Assembly: GCA_003112755.1 (NCBI GenBank) | Contig: BFBT01000001.1 | Span: 806,001 to 870,000, forward strand | Reading direction: 5' to 3' | DNA: 64,000 bases | Source: Lawsonibacter asaccharolyticus | Lineage (GTDB): Bacteria; Bacillota; Clostridia; Oscillospirales; Oscillospiraceae | Shown: positions 45,201-51,897 of the stretch, one piece after another | How positions within the stretch are numbered: the first letter of the stretch is position 1 | How the letters are laid out: each line of letters begins with the position of its first letter | Position numbers and translations under genes: made by a program | The notes under the pieces: generated by a model | What the model was told of the DNA's origin: nothing | Databases searched by the model: none | What the model saw: only the letters and a program-made list of their open reading frames with translations

Positions 45201-46250
45201 GATGAGGCTCTGGCCGCCGTCCGCAAGTATATCACCGACAAGGGCTTCGTGATCGACGACGCCAACTCCTCCGTCGATGCCGCTGGCAAGTACACCTTCG
45301 CAGTGACCAAGGGCGGCTACAAGGCGCCTGCCTTCACCTTCGACAGCCAGAGTGCTGTGACCGAGGGCTATATCGTGACCATTGATGGGGAGGAGAAGAT
45401 CCTGGCCAACGCCGCCGCCACCATCACTGAGTCCAACAACATGAAGATCACCGCGCCTGACGGCACCGTGAGCTATGCCAAGACCGTCACCATCGACGCC
45501 AACGGCTATGTGATCGAGAAGGGCTACAGTGTGACTGTCACTGTGGATGGTGAGCCTCAGTACTTCAAGGCTGTCGGTCAGCAGAAGACCCTGCCCAACA
45601 ACGGCAAGGGCACCGGCTGGCTGAAGGATGGCACCACCTATGTTGCCTATACCTCCACCTCCAACTTCGCTGACGGTGAGGAATATGTGTCCGGCTATGT
45701 GGCTGTCACCGGCGGAGTAGCTACCGAGAATTATGTCGAGGCCGGCAAGGAGGCCACTCTGAACGGTGTGACCAGCGGAAAGTTCTATCGGATCACCATT
45801 GGTGGCGAGGTCTATGCTGAGAACGAAAAGGCCCAGGGCACTTCCCTGACCATCCCCGCCGGGGAGGTCACCGGGGATATCGAGGTCACAGAGGTTTTTG
45901 CCGCTGAGCTGAAGGCGGATATCAAGAATGTCGCTTCTACCGGCATGAGCCTGACCTGGTTCGTGAATGGCAGAGAGGCCTCCGGCACGGTCTATGTGAC
46001 CGGCGATGATGAGATCAGCGCTGTGGTTACCGTAGACGGGACCGGGTTCACCGCTGCGAGCGGCGATGATAAGCTGACGGCCGACCCCACCACAGTTGAA
46101 TACATCACGAGCAGCAAAGTCGGAACTGACGGAAACGACGGCTCCTTCACCTTTAAGGATGGGGCCATCAAAGATGCTGAGATCGAGATCGTCTTCGATG
46201 CGCTCAGCAGTTCTGATACCCTGGAGATCACCTACGACGCTGGAACTTGA
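42243..46250 (+). CDS. Giant SLH-domain surface protein (paralogue)
   Basis: A 1335-aa exported protein: the same signal peptide as the first copy and three SLH repeats to about residue 205 (AIGLFDGYEDGSFGPKNVVT, VAGVGEGKFDPNATVTTAQA). From about residue 240 on it is only loosely like its paralogue: acidic, tyrosine-rich, beta-prone, with an InlB-like repeat near 910-960 (YELVSVKLGDEVLTASNGVY) and a different C-terminal end. It would bind wall polymer through the SLH part and show the C-terminal part outside. The shared edge and divergent body fit a family that exchanges surface domains. Confidence 0.93.
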   Translation: MRNLKRALSLALASVMLLGMMVVGSSAKGLDDFSDNAEIVNKDAVAVTSAIGLFDGYEDGSFGPKNVVTRAEMAVIISTMLYGAGVNVNQFAETNVFTDVPAWAEGYVNLCSSLGIVAGVGEGKFDPNATVTTAQAVLMLCRALGYFQNAADFGDNWMLAATAKGTALGLYGDLKLAANEGLTRDNVAELVFNALTKAVPVQYNELLGVYYNENKGILYSLTYYYTDTLGYKNFDLVYKTNENTDYGRPGTTWGIGSYRMDGNPSGEGNKEGVLNEDGSLIPERVKMTSDDEIITVADTPDFTYTANTKENVIYKAVGKSVVDDYTWNVYVDGAEQAGDDLAPANDKDTDYAYTAKGATTEIYVDDVNDTVTVVMINYYMAEVTKVKDGEVTVRVLSDKAKTNPIDERTITADGFAEDDYVVITVDVNDDDDSFVASIADPATAEGSVTYVAKASEPEDEDKGSYVKLDDGNKYTYSKYTASDLDDINEVHPTLDIAYRLYLDPNGYVIGFLAMDDYYANYLYVDTADSYLKTIEAKVVFTDGTEKKVTIDNEWVNGTEMNVADVEKAYNNGGLVGGVYAYSVDDDVYTLRPILDMDDQADRENQNSLYKNYKDVASNVTGAGAEIINDAAYITANGKTYIVDEDTVFVDVDENTIYTGFENVPDYKKVDSNDEDVKFWVIDTRENDGVLDVVFIYSGEASNSNDTYFYAATTDYETYDKNKNYKQHEVYVDGEKQTLVFSQTGHDPVNAKGLYKVLKTNGENVVTSVEPIAESQFSAVKSVGSRSFYLTETVGGVPKDVQYVTNSDSVVVVVTYDLKTNGVDYQSPDVSKATDLKDMKADEDYTTTVYVANKSDDGKTADLVYVLKKEIPTYDNTITFNGDGFTVVKEEGKFEVVDGNKIKVNDNQDVKFKLNITSGYELVSVKLGDEVLTASNGVYTINNVTKNLTVTVTTKPVAQAKGTVGIVDESSKPQALGVAYQGDKPTLDEALAAVRKYITDKGFVIDDANSSVDAAGKYTFAVTKGGYKAPAFTFDSQSAVTEGYIVTIDGEEKILANAAATITESNNMKITAPDGTVSYAKTVTIDANGYVIEKGYSVTVTVDGEPQYFKAVGQQKTLPNNGKGTGWLKDGTTYVAYTSTSNFADGEEYVSGYVAVTGGVATENYVEAGKEATLNGVTSGKFYRITIGGEVYAENEKAQGTSLTIPAGEVTGDIEVTEVFAAELKADIKNVASTGMSLTWFVNGREASGTVYVTGDDEISAVVTVDGTGFTAASGDDKLTADPTTVEYITSSKVGTDGNDGSFTFKDGAIKDAEIEIVFDALSSSDTLEITYDAGT

Positions 46251-46273
46251 TTTTCCTGAGAGATGATCTCTCC

Positions 46274-46301
46274 GCACCCCCCGGAATCATCCGGGGGGTG
46301 C
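46274..46301. terminator. Bidirectional terminator between convergent genes
   Basis: GCACCCCCCGGA-ATCA-TCCGGGGGGTGC perfect 12-bp stem, then CTTTTCTT on the plus strand; same position as the terminator at 31649. Confidence 0.85.
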
Positions 46302-46307
46302 CTTTTC

Positions 46308-46895
46308 TTACCTCAGACCGTAAAGTCTGATCTGGGACCCCGCATCCACGGTGGACGAACCGCTTCCCAGAACGAAGAGCTGGCGAATGGAGGTCCAGAG
46401 AATGGAGGGGTTGCAGCCCATAGAGCGGATGGACCGAAAGGTGCTCCCCTCCCGGGAGATGCTGTTGATGCAGATACCTACGCTGCTGTCTCGCCCAAAG
46501 GGAAACAGCGTCGCAGTTCCCCCTCCTTCCCCTGTGGTCTGAAGCAGTGTGAACTGCTTGGAGGTGACGGAGACGGTCCCACTTTCCGTCAGGGTGATGT
46601 AATTGGAATTATCCCCCGGGGACGCCAGCAGGATCAGATCCTGTCCCTTGGCCATGGACGCCTGAAAAATCAGCTGCAGCGATCGGTAGCGGCCGATGCT
46701 GGGGACGTGGATAGAGAGGGACATTTGTGGGATACCTGCCCTTGTCTCCCCAATTTTTTCCCACACAGCCCCTTCCGCCAGGGTGTGGAGCGCTCCGTCG
46801 ATCTTGGCGTTGTCGGAGTTGAAGTCCACCCGCTCCACCTTGTCCGCGGCCTCCCACTGGGAGAGCCCATAATACTGAGTCTGTCCGCTTGCCAT
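46308..46895 (-). CDS. Phage tail-like variable protein, copy 2
   Basis: A 195-aa protein with the start MASGQTQYYGLSQWEAADKV and DFNSDNAKIDGALHTL, matching the product of 31691-32110 only in this segment. The C-terminal ~155 residues (SLSIHVPSIGRYRSLQLIFQ, GTVSVTSKQFTLLQTTGEGG) are a different beta-rich domain. It converges on the SLH gene and carries the same 5' hairpin leader. The pattern of a fixed N-terminus with exchangeable C-terminus recalls tail-fibre or display proteins. Confidence 0.75.
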   Translation of the reverse strand: MASGQTQYYGLSQWEAADKVERVDFNSDNAKIDGALHTLAEGAVWEKIGETRAGIPQMSLSIHVPSIGRYRSLQLIFQASMAKGQDLILLASPGDNSNYITLTESGTVSVTSKQFTLLQTTGEGGGTATLFPFGRDSSVGICINSISREGSTFRSIRSMGCNPSILWTSIRQLFVLGSGSSTVDAGSQIRLYGLR

Positions 46896-46902
46896 AAAAA
46901 AT

Positions 46903-46955
46903 CCCTCCTGTCCTGACTGGGCCCGGCAGATCCGGACCCGCTCAAAACCGGAGGG
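46903..46955 (-). promoter_or_regulatory. 5' leader hairpin that masks the ribosome site, copy 2
   Basis: Same length and fold as 32118-32170. Base changes relative to copy 1 keep pairing by wobble (GTT with GAC, inner GGGTCCGG with CCGGGCCC). Confidence 0.65.
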
Positions 46956-47507
46956 AAAAGCTGTTTTGTGAGACGTTTCAATACAAATTATGGAAGTGAA
47001 GCGGAACTGTGCCCATTTCTGCCCCGCCTGTGCGGAAGCCCCGGTATTGAGAGAGGCGGCCCGATGGCGGCAGCGGTGTGAGACGCTGGTCAGTGCGAAA
47101 ACCTTGCCTTGCCGTGCCGGTCAGGTCCAGGAGAGCTCCGCTCGGTGACTCCCGTACCGGGGGTCTGGGAAAGACGGAAGAACACCCCATCATCTGTCAC
47201 GGCTTCGCCATGAAACCTTCCCCCTAAGGGGAAGGTTTTGGGCATGTGCCGGGATACCCGCTTCTAAAGGGAAGGGCCCTCCGGGCGCCCCTGGGACCCG
47301 TCCCCGCAAGATACGCCCCGTTTGAACAAGATGCATAAAAAATAGTTAAACTTTAAGTATACGCCAATATAGCTTATAATTATTCATAGAATATGCACAC
47401 ATTTAAGGGAAAACTGTCGAAAATAATCGTATGACTTGACTCTTTCCTTTTATATTGCACCCCACTATAATTTTCCATATCGTATATTTAAAAGGGGGTA
47501 AAACCTT
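46956..47507. other. Intergenic region with repeat edge and hairpins
   Basis: About 550 bases with no credible gene. The leftmost ~40 bases continue the repeat shared with 32171-32210. A hairpin ACCTTCCCC-CTAA-GGGGAAGGT lies near 47215-47237. The stretch 47330-47507 is AT-rich and should contain the promoter of the three-gene operon at 47508; a TATAAT is at about 47464 but no matching -35 box at good spacing was found. Confidence 0.5.
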
Positions 47508-47936
47508 ATGAACTTCTCAGAGCTGGATTTTGAGGCACTGGAGGACATCCCGCCGCTGCGCCGGCATTATGATGTCCCCCGGATCTCCATTACAGAAAAG
47601 GGAATGGTCTCGATGAACGGAGCCTTGAAAAGAGGGGTGGGTGCACAGAGAGAATTTCGTGCAAAGACTAGCCCAGACGGCCGCTACTTGCTCCTGTGCT
47701 CCGAGGAGACGCCCAACATCTGTTTTTCCGCCAAAGGAGGAAATGTGCTCCATCTTGACTTCAAACAGTACCTGGAAGCAAAGGGGATCTCCCTGCCTGC
47801 CCTTTACACGATGGAGTGGTGCCAGGAGCGGCGGGCCTGGATCGGCTGCTGTCAGGACCTGCCCGAACCCCCGGCCCTCTCTGCGCTGGATCAGCCCAAG
47901 AAAGTCCGAAGATCTGCGGCGAGGAGGAGCAGATGA
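47508..47936 (+). CDS. Unknown protein, first of a three-gene operon
   Basis: A 142-aa soluble protein (MNFSELDFEALEDIPPLRRH...) with beta-prone middle (VPRISITEKGMVSMNG, YLLLCSEETPNICFS) and a basic C-terminal tail (KKVRRSAARRSR). No family is recognised. ATG 47508 follows AAAAGGGGGTAAAACCTT. Its stop overlaps the next start as ATGA, so translation is coupled. The basic tail could bind nucleic acid or a partner; there is no direct evidence of function. Confidence 0.7.
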   Translation: MNFSELDFEALEDIPPLRRHYDVPRISITEKGMVSMNGALKRGVGAQREFRAKTSPDGRYLLLCSEETPNICFSAKGGNVLHLDFKQYLEAKGISLPALYTMEWCQERRAWIGCCQDLPEPPALSALDQPKKVRRSAARRSR

Positions 47937-48463
47937 AACGTAAAAAACGAGATTTTTCGCCCCGGGAACGCCGGCTGATCGATGGATTTATTAAAGATAT
48001 CTGCCGGTCCATAGGGCTCCCCCAGGGGATCAGGGATCTGCACCAGTGCGCGTGGGAGGCATTTCTCTCAGTCTACCGGGACGCCCCCTTCGCGTTCTGC
48101 GGGGACGGCATTTCGGGTTGGAAAAGGGCTTACCTTATCATTCGGGAGGCCCTCCTTCAGGAGAAACGAGACCTCGATTTCTGGCTCTATGAGCAGGAGT
48201 CCCTGGATATCCCGGTGAGTCCGGAGATCCCAGTCCCACGGCTCGAGCTGCTGTCCATGCCCCATGGTGATTTTCAAAACAGCGTCTGCCTCCATGACTT
48301 TCTACACCGTATAAAGTCCCGGGATACCCGTCTTATGGCCTACGACTTGATGGCTGGAGATACCATCGACGAGATCCGGACATACCGCCGCTGGAGCAGG
48401 GATCACACCTATCGAACTTACAACAGACTGAGACTGAGAATGGAGGAGTATTTGAGCATATGA
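47933..48463 (+). CDS. Sigma-factor-like or DNA-binding protein, unknown
   Basis: A 176-aa protein starting MKRKKRDFSPRERRLIDGFI. The helical N-terminal half (DLHQCAWEAFLSVY, WKRAYLIIREALLQEKRDL) and C-terminal segment (LMAYDLMAGDTIDEIRTYRR, TYRTYNRLRLRMEEYL) resemble the region 2 / region 4 spacing of small sigma-70-type factors, but the likeness is weak. It is coupled to the genes on both sides by ATGA overlaps. A regulator with a membrane partner (next gene) would fit a sigma/anti-sigma layout; this is speculative. Confidence 0.6.
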   Translation: MKRKKRDFSPRERRLIDGFIKDICRSIGLPQGIRDLHQCAWEAFLSVYRDAPFAFCGDGISGWKRAYLIIREALLQEKRDLDFWLYEQESLDIPVSPEIPVPRLELLSMPHGDFQNSVCLHDFLHRIKSRDTRLMAYDLMAGDTIDEIRTYRRWSRDHTYRTYNRLRLRMEEYLSI

Positions 48464-49113
48464 ATCTGAAAAAAGAGAAGAGAGACGAAACAACGGCCAG
48501 CAGGCACATGAGCTACCTCACTATCCTGGGGACCTATATGACCATCTTTGGGACGGTACTGGGTCTGGTGCTGTCCTGGGGCCAGCTGCGCCTGGCACAC
48601 ATCGAGTCGGAACGGGCCAGACGGGCCGAACCGTTGTCGTACTCTTTAGAGGCTGTAGACACCCATTACCAGTATGAGATCCAAAAAGATGGGGCGTCCA
48701 TGTCCATCCCAGCCCCCTCCACCCGCCTACAGGTCAGCCATGGCAGCCTCCACTCCATCACTGCCATCTGTTTTGATGGGACGACCATGCATGAGCTGGC
48801 GCAGCTTCCCATCCAGGACAGTTGGGATGGGTGCGTTGTGGATGTCACTATGCCTCCAAAGGCCGTGATCCCAGAGGAGGGGCTGATCCATGACTATTTC
48901 TTCCTTTTCCTGGAGCCCACAGAGGGAGAGGGACGGCTGGATCTGATCTGCAATACCATTTCGCTGGAGACGCAGGAGGTGCAGAGCAGGGTATATCACC
49001 CCATCTCCCTGATCCAGCTGGACTATCTCCCCGAGGGGCCGGTGCGGGAAATGCTCTCCGCCTATGCCGTGCTTCAGGAGAGGCTGGGAGATCTGGGCCT
49101 GATATCGGCCTGA
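48460..49113 (+). CDS. Single-span membrane protein, unknown
   Basis: A 217-aa protein with one hydrophobic segment (about 18-40, YLTILGTYMTIFGTVLGLVL) after a basic start, then a domain of beta character (ISLETQEVQSRVYHPISLIQ, LDYLPEGPVREML). There is no signal cleavage site. It overlaps the previous gene as ATGA and ends the operon. Its place suggests a membrane partner of the sigma-like protein. Confidence 0.7.
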   Translation: MNLKKEKRDETTASRHMSYLTILGTYMTIFGTVLGLVLSWGQLRLAHIESERARRAEPLSYSLEAVDTHYQYEIQKDGASMSIPAPSTRLQVSHGSLHSITAICFDGTTMHELAQLPIQDSWDGCVVDVTMPPKAVIPEEGLIHDYFFLFLEPTEGEGRLDLICNTISLETQEVQSRVYHPISLIQLDYLPEGPVREMLSAYAVLQERLGDLGLISA

Positions 49114-49587
49114 AAAACAGCACAGGATCGAAGCGCGAGCCCAACAGGACGGGGGCCGCAGGACCAGTGCCGGCTTGCCGGTGGACGGCAAAGCCCCCAA
49201 AGGAGGCCGGCAAGCTGTATGGAGAAGGGGTAAAACCGATAGTTTGGCATTCCGAAACGGCGGCAGGAGGAGGACTGCCCAACCGGCCGGCGCATGAATT
49301 CGGTGCAAAGCGGTGAGTTGCCCGGGGGCGGCTTTGCCGCCCCCGGGCATTGAAGTCACGAAGGGTGGAGCGACTAAAGGGCGCGAAACTCAAAAGAAAA
49401 TGCGACTTGTCAAAACAAGCCGCATTTTCTTTTGCAAAGAGCGGTTAAAACCAATATTTCTGCCAGAAACGAAAAATAGCCGCCCGCAGGGCCGCCCACC
49501 ACCTGCGAGCCCAGCGAAGCGGGTCGCAGGTGGAAAGGAGGAGCAGCAAAATGAGCGCGCTCTGACTTTTCGTGCGAAGCATAAAAA
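49114..49587. other. Gene-free stretch with strong hairpins left of the island
   Basis: No credible gene. Two hairpins stand out: TGCCCGGGGGCGGC-TTT-GCCGCCCCCGGGCA (14 bp, near 49319-49350), and an A/T-flanked one whose arms AAGAAAATGCG and CGCATTTTCTT (near 49394-49434) look like a terminator of the upstream three-gene operon. Confidence 0.6.
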
Positions 49588-49619
49588 GTCGGAGCAAGCG
49601 ATATGACGCTTGCTCCGAC
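49588..49619 (-). terminator. Original ssrA terminator, displaced by the island
   Basis: GTCGGAGCAAGCG / CGCTTGCTCCGAC perfect 13-bp stem, then TTTTT on the minus strand. It lies one base outside the left att repeat, where the terminator of ssrA would be before integration. Confidence 0.8.
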
Positions 49620-49620
49620 G

Positions 49621-49643
49621 TGGTGGAGGCGGGGAGAGTCGAA
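49621..49643. repeat. Left attachment site of the island (attL)
   Basis: 23 bases beginning TGGTGGAGGCGGGGAGAGTC, identical to 61064-61086. They copy the 3' end of ssrA (T-arm side and encoded CCA, read on the minus strand). Confidence 0.92.
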
Positions 49644-49982
49644 TTATTTATACCTCGTCTTTTGCTGTAAAATACCGTATCAAAACAGGCTTTTCCCCCT
49701 TTTATTTAGTATATACTGTATCATGTTGTTAAAGACGTAAAGGGAAAACTAAAGGGAAAACTTCTATCAAAATCTGTCCTATAAACCGGACATTAAAGCG
49801 ACGCATTTTTGAGCTACCTTCCCCCAAAAATCCGGGGCAATATCGTCAAGTTTGGCGGTATGTCTTGCATTGAGTCGAACCTTATGGTATCCTCTTTACG
49901 GCGCTACCCGCAACGGTAGGCGGTTGGCCTCTCCATCCCGGAGGGGACTTCTTGCCCCCTCCAGCAAGAGGGGGTGGTGCTT
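49644..49982. other. Island left end with arm-type repeat
   Basis: About 340 bases without a credible gene. At 49739-49761 is the tandem AAAGGGAAAACT / AAAGGGAAAAC repeat that recurs identically at the right end (60984-61006). Farther right starts the folded leader of the toxin ORF. Confidence 0.7.
49739..49761. repeat. Arm-type repeat, left copy
   Basis: A 23-base stretch made of AAAGGGAAAAC twice with one T between; identical to 60984-61006. Placed about 100 bases inside attL and 58 bases inside attR, it is a candidate site for integrase arm binding. Confidence 0.65.
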
Positions 49983-50137
49983 ATGGTTACATACTCAGAT
50001 CTGTTTCAGTTCTGTCTTGTGGTCCTCGGCATCATTGGTCTGGTTATCCAGATTACAAAAAAGAAGTAACCGCCCCGGCTACCAACCAAGCGGTTACTTC
50101 AATCGTTAGGTAGGGACCACCGTCTGCCGGTAGCGCC
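49900..50137 (+). ncRNA. Possible type I toxin-antitoxin RNA region
   Basis: The toxin ORF at 49983 is enclosed by a long-range pairing, GGCGCTACC (49900-49908) with GGTAGCGCC (50129-50137), and is followed by AAGTAACCGC / GCGGTTACTT, a 10-bp hairpin that includes the ORF stop. Closing of mRNA ends and a stop-proximal hairpin are usual in type I toxin messengers. The antisense RNA promoter was not located. Confidence 0.4.
49983..50069 (+). CDS. 28-aa holin-like toxin (type I TA candidate)
   Basis: The peptide reads MVTYSDLFQFCLVVLGIIGL then VIQITKKK: a short polar start, one membrane helix and a Lys tail, the exact form of the Firmicutes putative holin-like toxins, which are type I toxin-antitoxin members. 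GAGGGGGTGG precedes the ATG at 9 bases. It sits in the left module of the island close to a ribbon-helix-helix gene. Such peptides depolarise the membrane when over-made and are held in check by an antisense RNA. Confidence 0.75.
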   Translation: MVTYSDLFQFCLVVLGIIGLVIQITKKK

Positions 50138-50188
50138 CTTTCTATGTTCATTATAGGCCACCACGGCCACCATGTCAAGTCCTGGGCG

Positions 50189-50422
50189 CTATGCCTGGGG
50201 CTTTTCTTTTCCTGGCCCCTCAGAGGCCACAGGAGCGCCGTTGTCCCGCTCCATTGTTTCCTCTATGGCTCGGTTGATAAAGCCGTTGACGGACTCGCTG
50301 TGGGCCTCTGCGTGGGCTTTGATGATCTCTTTCTGTCCTTTTGGGACGGTTAGGTTTATGCGGTCATAATTCTCACTCATATACTTATTGACGGCTTTTT
50401 GCTGTGCCTTTGATACTGGCAT
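50189..50422 (-). CDS. Ribbon-helix-helix (Arc/CopG-like) protein
   Basis: A 77-aa protein (MPVSKAQQKAVNKYMSENYD, RINLTVPKGQKEIIKAHAEA, NGFINRAIEE) in which the strand RINLTVP and following helices match RHH DNA-binding proteins widespread on Clostridia mobile elements. The C-terminal tail is low complexity. It reads away from a region with two palindromes (50519-50538, 50558-50577) that are its likely operators, implying autorepression. It could be the antitoxin half of a lost TA pair or a copy-number regulator. Confidence 0.8.
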   Translation of the reverse strand: MPVSKAQQKAVNKYMSENYDRINLTVPKGQKEIIKAHAEAHSESVNGFINRAIEETMERDNGAPVASEGPGKEKPQA

Positions 50423-50749
50423 GCTCTCACCTCCAGGGGGTGTCTTGAAATAGGGACACCCTTTCCATTATGGCTCTATTATAGCACATTTGTCTATCTG
50501 CGTATATATACATATTGAATATATCTGCGTAGATATATTTGGCTACTGTGTGCATTGATATATCTGTGCAGATATATTATAATAAGACCATAGCGAGAGG
50601 TCAAATGGTGCTGAAGCAATAGGCACCAGGCAAGAGCGGGCAATCGGCCAACGGAGCGCTTCATCGTAGACCAGCCCACCCCGCCGCCTCTGCAAGTACC
50701 TTGACAACCGAATACCGACACCGTATAATCTGAGCAAGGAGTGATGATG
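50423..50749. other. Intergenic region with palindromic operators
   Basis: About 330 bases. The part next to the RHH gene holds a TATAAT (minus strand, 50478-50483) and the palindromes at 50491-50577; the rest towards 50749 shows nothing definite beyond the ribosome site AAGGAG of the next gene. Confidence 0.6.
50491..50577. promoter_or_regulatory. Operator array of the RHH gene
   Basis: ATATATCT-GCGT-AGATATAT (50519-50538) and ATATATCT-GTGC-AGATATAT (50558-50577) are perfect 8-bp inverted repeats 39 bases apart; a degenerate third copy is at about 50491-50510. Confidence 0.65.
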
Positions 50750-50947
50750 ATGGTAGACAAAGAGCTGCTAGAGGCCATCGGCCAGATGATGGATGAAAAA
50801 TTCGATCAGAAATTACAACCCATTATCGATCGGCTGGACAAGCTGGAGGAATCCAATGAGGAAGTCCGTGATGGAGTAAACGCCCTTCTGGAATGGGCGG
50901 AGGAGTGTGGGAATGTGATCAAGTTCCCGCTTCCAAAAGTAAAGTAA
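50750..50947 (+). CDS. Small coiled-coil protein of mobile elements
   Basis: A 65-aa acidic protein (MVDKELLEAIGQMMDEKFDQ, then IIDRLDKLEESNEEVRDGVN) with a predicted coiled coil. Such proteins occur in many Clostridia phages and islands, without known function. Four consecutive starts (GTG then ATG three times) are possible; ATG 50750 has the best spacing to AAGGAG. Confidence 0.7.
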   Translation: MVDKELLEAIGQMMDEKFDQKLQPIIDRLDKLEESNEEVRDGVNALLEWAEECGNVIKFPLPKVK

Positions 50948-51064
50948 GTACACAAATCAGGCGGTGCCGGTGTTCGGTGCCGTCTTTTATTTTGCGAGGG
51001 TAAGTGTATGCCCTCGCTTTTTCATGCGTTCAATTTCGACGAGCAGGACGGCAAAAAGGCGGGG

Positions 51065-51280
51065 TTATTCCCCGGCCTCTTGCTCATATTCCAGTATGTC
51101 CCCAGGCTGGCAGTTCAGAAGGTCACAGATGCGGCCTAGATTCTGAAATGAAATCGCTTTTCCGTCTCTCAAAGACTGTATAACACCTTCGGCAAGTAAC
51201 TTTTCTTTCCTTAATTTTGTCGTGTTATACCCTGCTTCTTTTAGAGCCAACAAAACATCAAATTTATATTTTACTGGCAT
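51065..51280 (-). CDS. Cro/CI-type HTH regulator
   Basis: A 71-aa protein of the small XRE type (MPVKYKFDVLLALKEAGYNT, then TTKLRKEKLLAEGVIQSLRD and GRICDLLNCQPGDILEYEQE). The last segment is the common end of YozG-like HTH proteins. ATG 51280 follows AAAGGGGGTGCAAT. Divergent from the small gene cluster 51610-53232 across a region with three ACAC...GTGT operators, one of which overlaps its own promoter, so it likely represses itself and the cluster. Confidence 0.85.
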   Translation of the reverse strand: MPVKYKFDVLLALKEAGYNTTKLRKEKLLAEGVIQSLRDGKAISFQNLGRICDLLNCQPGDILEYEQEAGE

Positions 51281-51609
51281 ATTGCACCCCCTTTCCGCTG
51301 TGGAGGGGGCTTTTTCATACAAGCCTCCTTTTCCACTATGGCTATTATACGTCAATATTACACAGAAATCAATGTAAAACATACACAAAGATTAACACGG
51401 AAATCTGTGTATAATACCAATAGACAATACACAGAAAATGGTGTAATATATAATCGCAGCAAGGGGGAACACCCCAGGGACAAGCGAAGGTCGGGGAACC
51501 AATATGAACGACAACGTAGGAGCTGGACCGGATAGAAGCCACACAGAAAGGCAAGTAAGACTTAAGAGCCGCCAGCCGCTTGACCCGCAAACACAAGGAG
51601 GTTAAGACT
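51281..51609. other. Divergent control region of the left island module
   Basis: About 330 bases without a gene; contains the promoter and operators listed at 51344-51445. Between 51450 and 51609 nothing definite is seen besides the AGGAGG ribosome site of the next gene. Confidence 0.6.
51344..51445. promoter_or_regulatory. Promoter and three operators of the left module repressor
   Basis: Minus-strand promoter TTGATT-17-TATAAT (51344-51372) for the HTH gene. Operators: TTACA-N9-TGTAA (51358-51376, inside that promoter), ACAC-N8-GTGT (51395-51410) and TACAC-N8-GTGTA (51428-51445). A TATAAT on the plus strand at 51410-51415 lies between the last two. Confidence 0.65.
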
Positions 51610-51885
51610 ATGAGCGAACAGAATTTGAGAGAGGCCATCCAGAATTACAGGGAGCTTCAACGGCTGGCCGAGGATCTGGAACAAGAGATGGAGACGGTGA
51701 AAGACACCATCAAGGCGGAACTTTCCCGGCAGGGAGTGGATGAACTGACGGCGGGAGAGTACAAGGTAAGATGGACGGTGGTAAAGTCCTCCAGACTGGA
51801 CACCAGCGCACTCCGCAAGGCGGCCCCCGAACTTTGCGAAAAATTCACCAGATGCGTGGAAACAAAACGCTTTTCCGTTGCGTGA
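51610..51885 (+). CDS. Small coiled-coil phage-type protein
   Basis: A 91-aa protein (MSEQNLREAIQNYRELQRLA, EDLEQEMETVKDTIKAELSR, GEYKVRWTVVKSSRLDTSAL) with an N-terminal coiled coil and a short beta part; similar in plan to phage proteins of the Gp157 / host-nuclease inhibitor sort, but no firm match. ATG 51610 follows AGGAGGTTAAGACT. First gene of the plus-strand cluster. Confidence 0.75.
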   Translation: MSEQNLREAIQNYRELQRLAEDLEQEMETVKDTIKAELSRQGVDELTAGEYKVRWTVVKSSRLDTSALRKAAPELCEKFTRCVETKRFSVA

Positions 51886-51897
51886 GGGGGTGAGGAT

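Noticed and set aside
42672..46277. Minus-strand open frame of about 1200 codons antisense to the second SLH gene
   Set aside because: Same codon-bias shadow; no start signal and composition unlike real proteins.
49313..49606. 97-codon frame left of the island
   Set aside because: Runs through two strong hairpins and has no ribosome site or recognisable content.
49739..49761. AAAGGGAAAACT repeats as the true att site
   Set aside because: They lie inside the island at both ends; the 23-bp ssrA-derived repeat is the core site.
49852..50109. 85-codon frame overlapping the toxin ORF in another reading frame
   Set aside because: No ribosome site; Ser/Leu/Arg-rich random look. The 28-aa frame inside matches a known peptide form.
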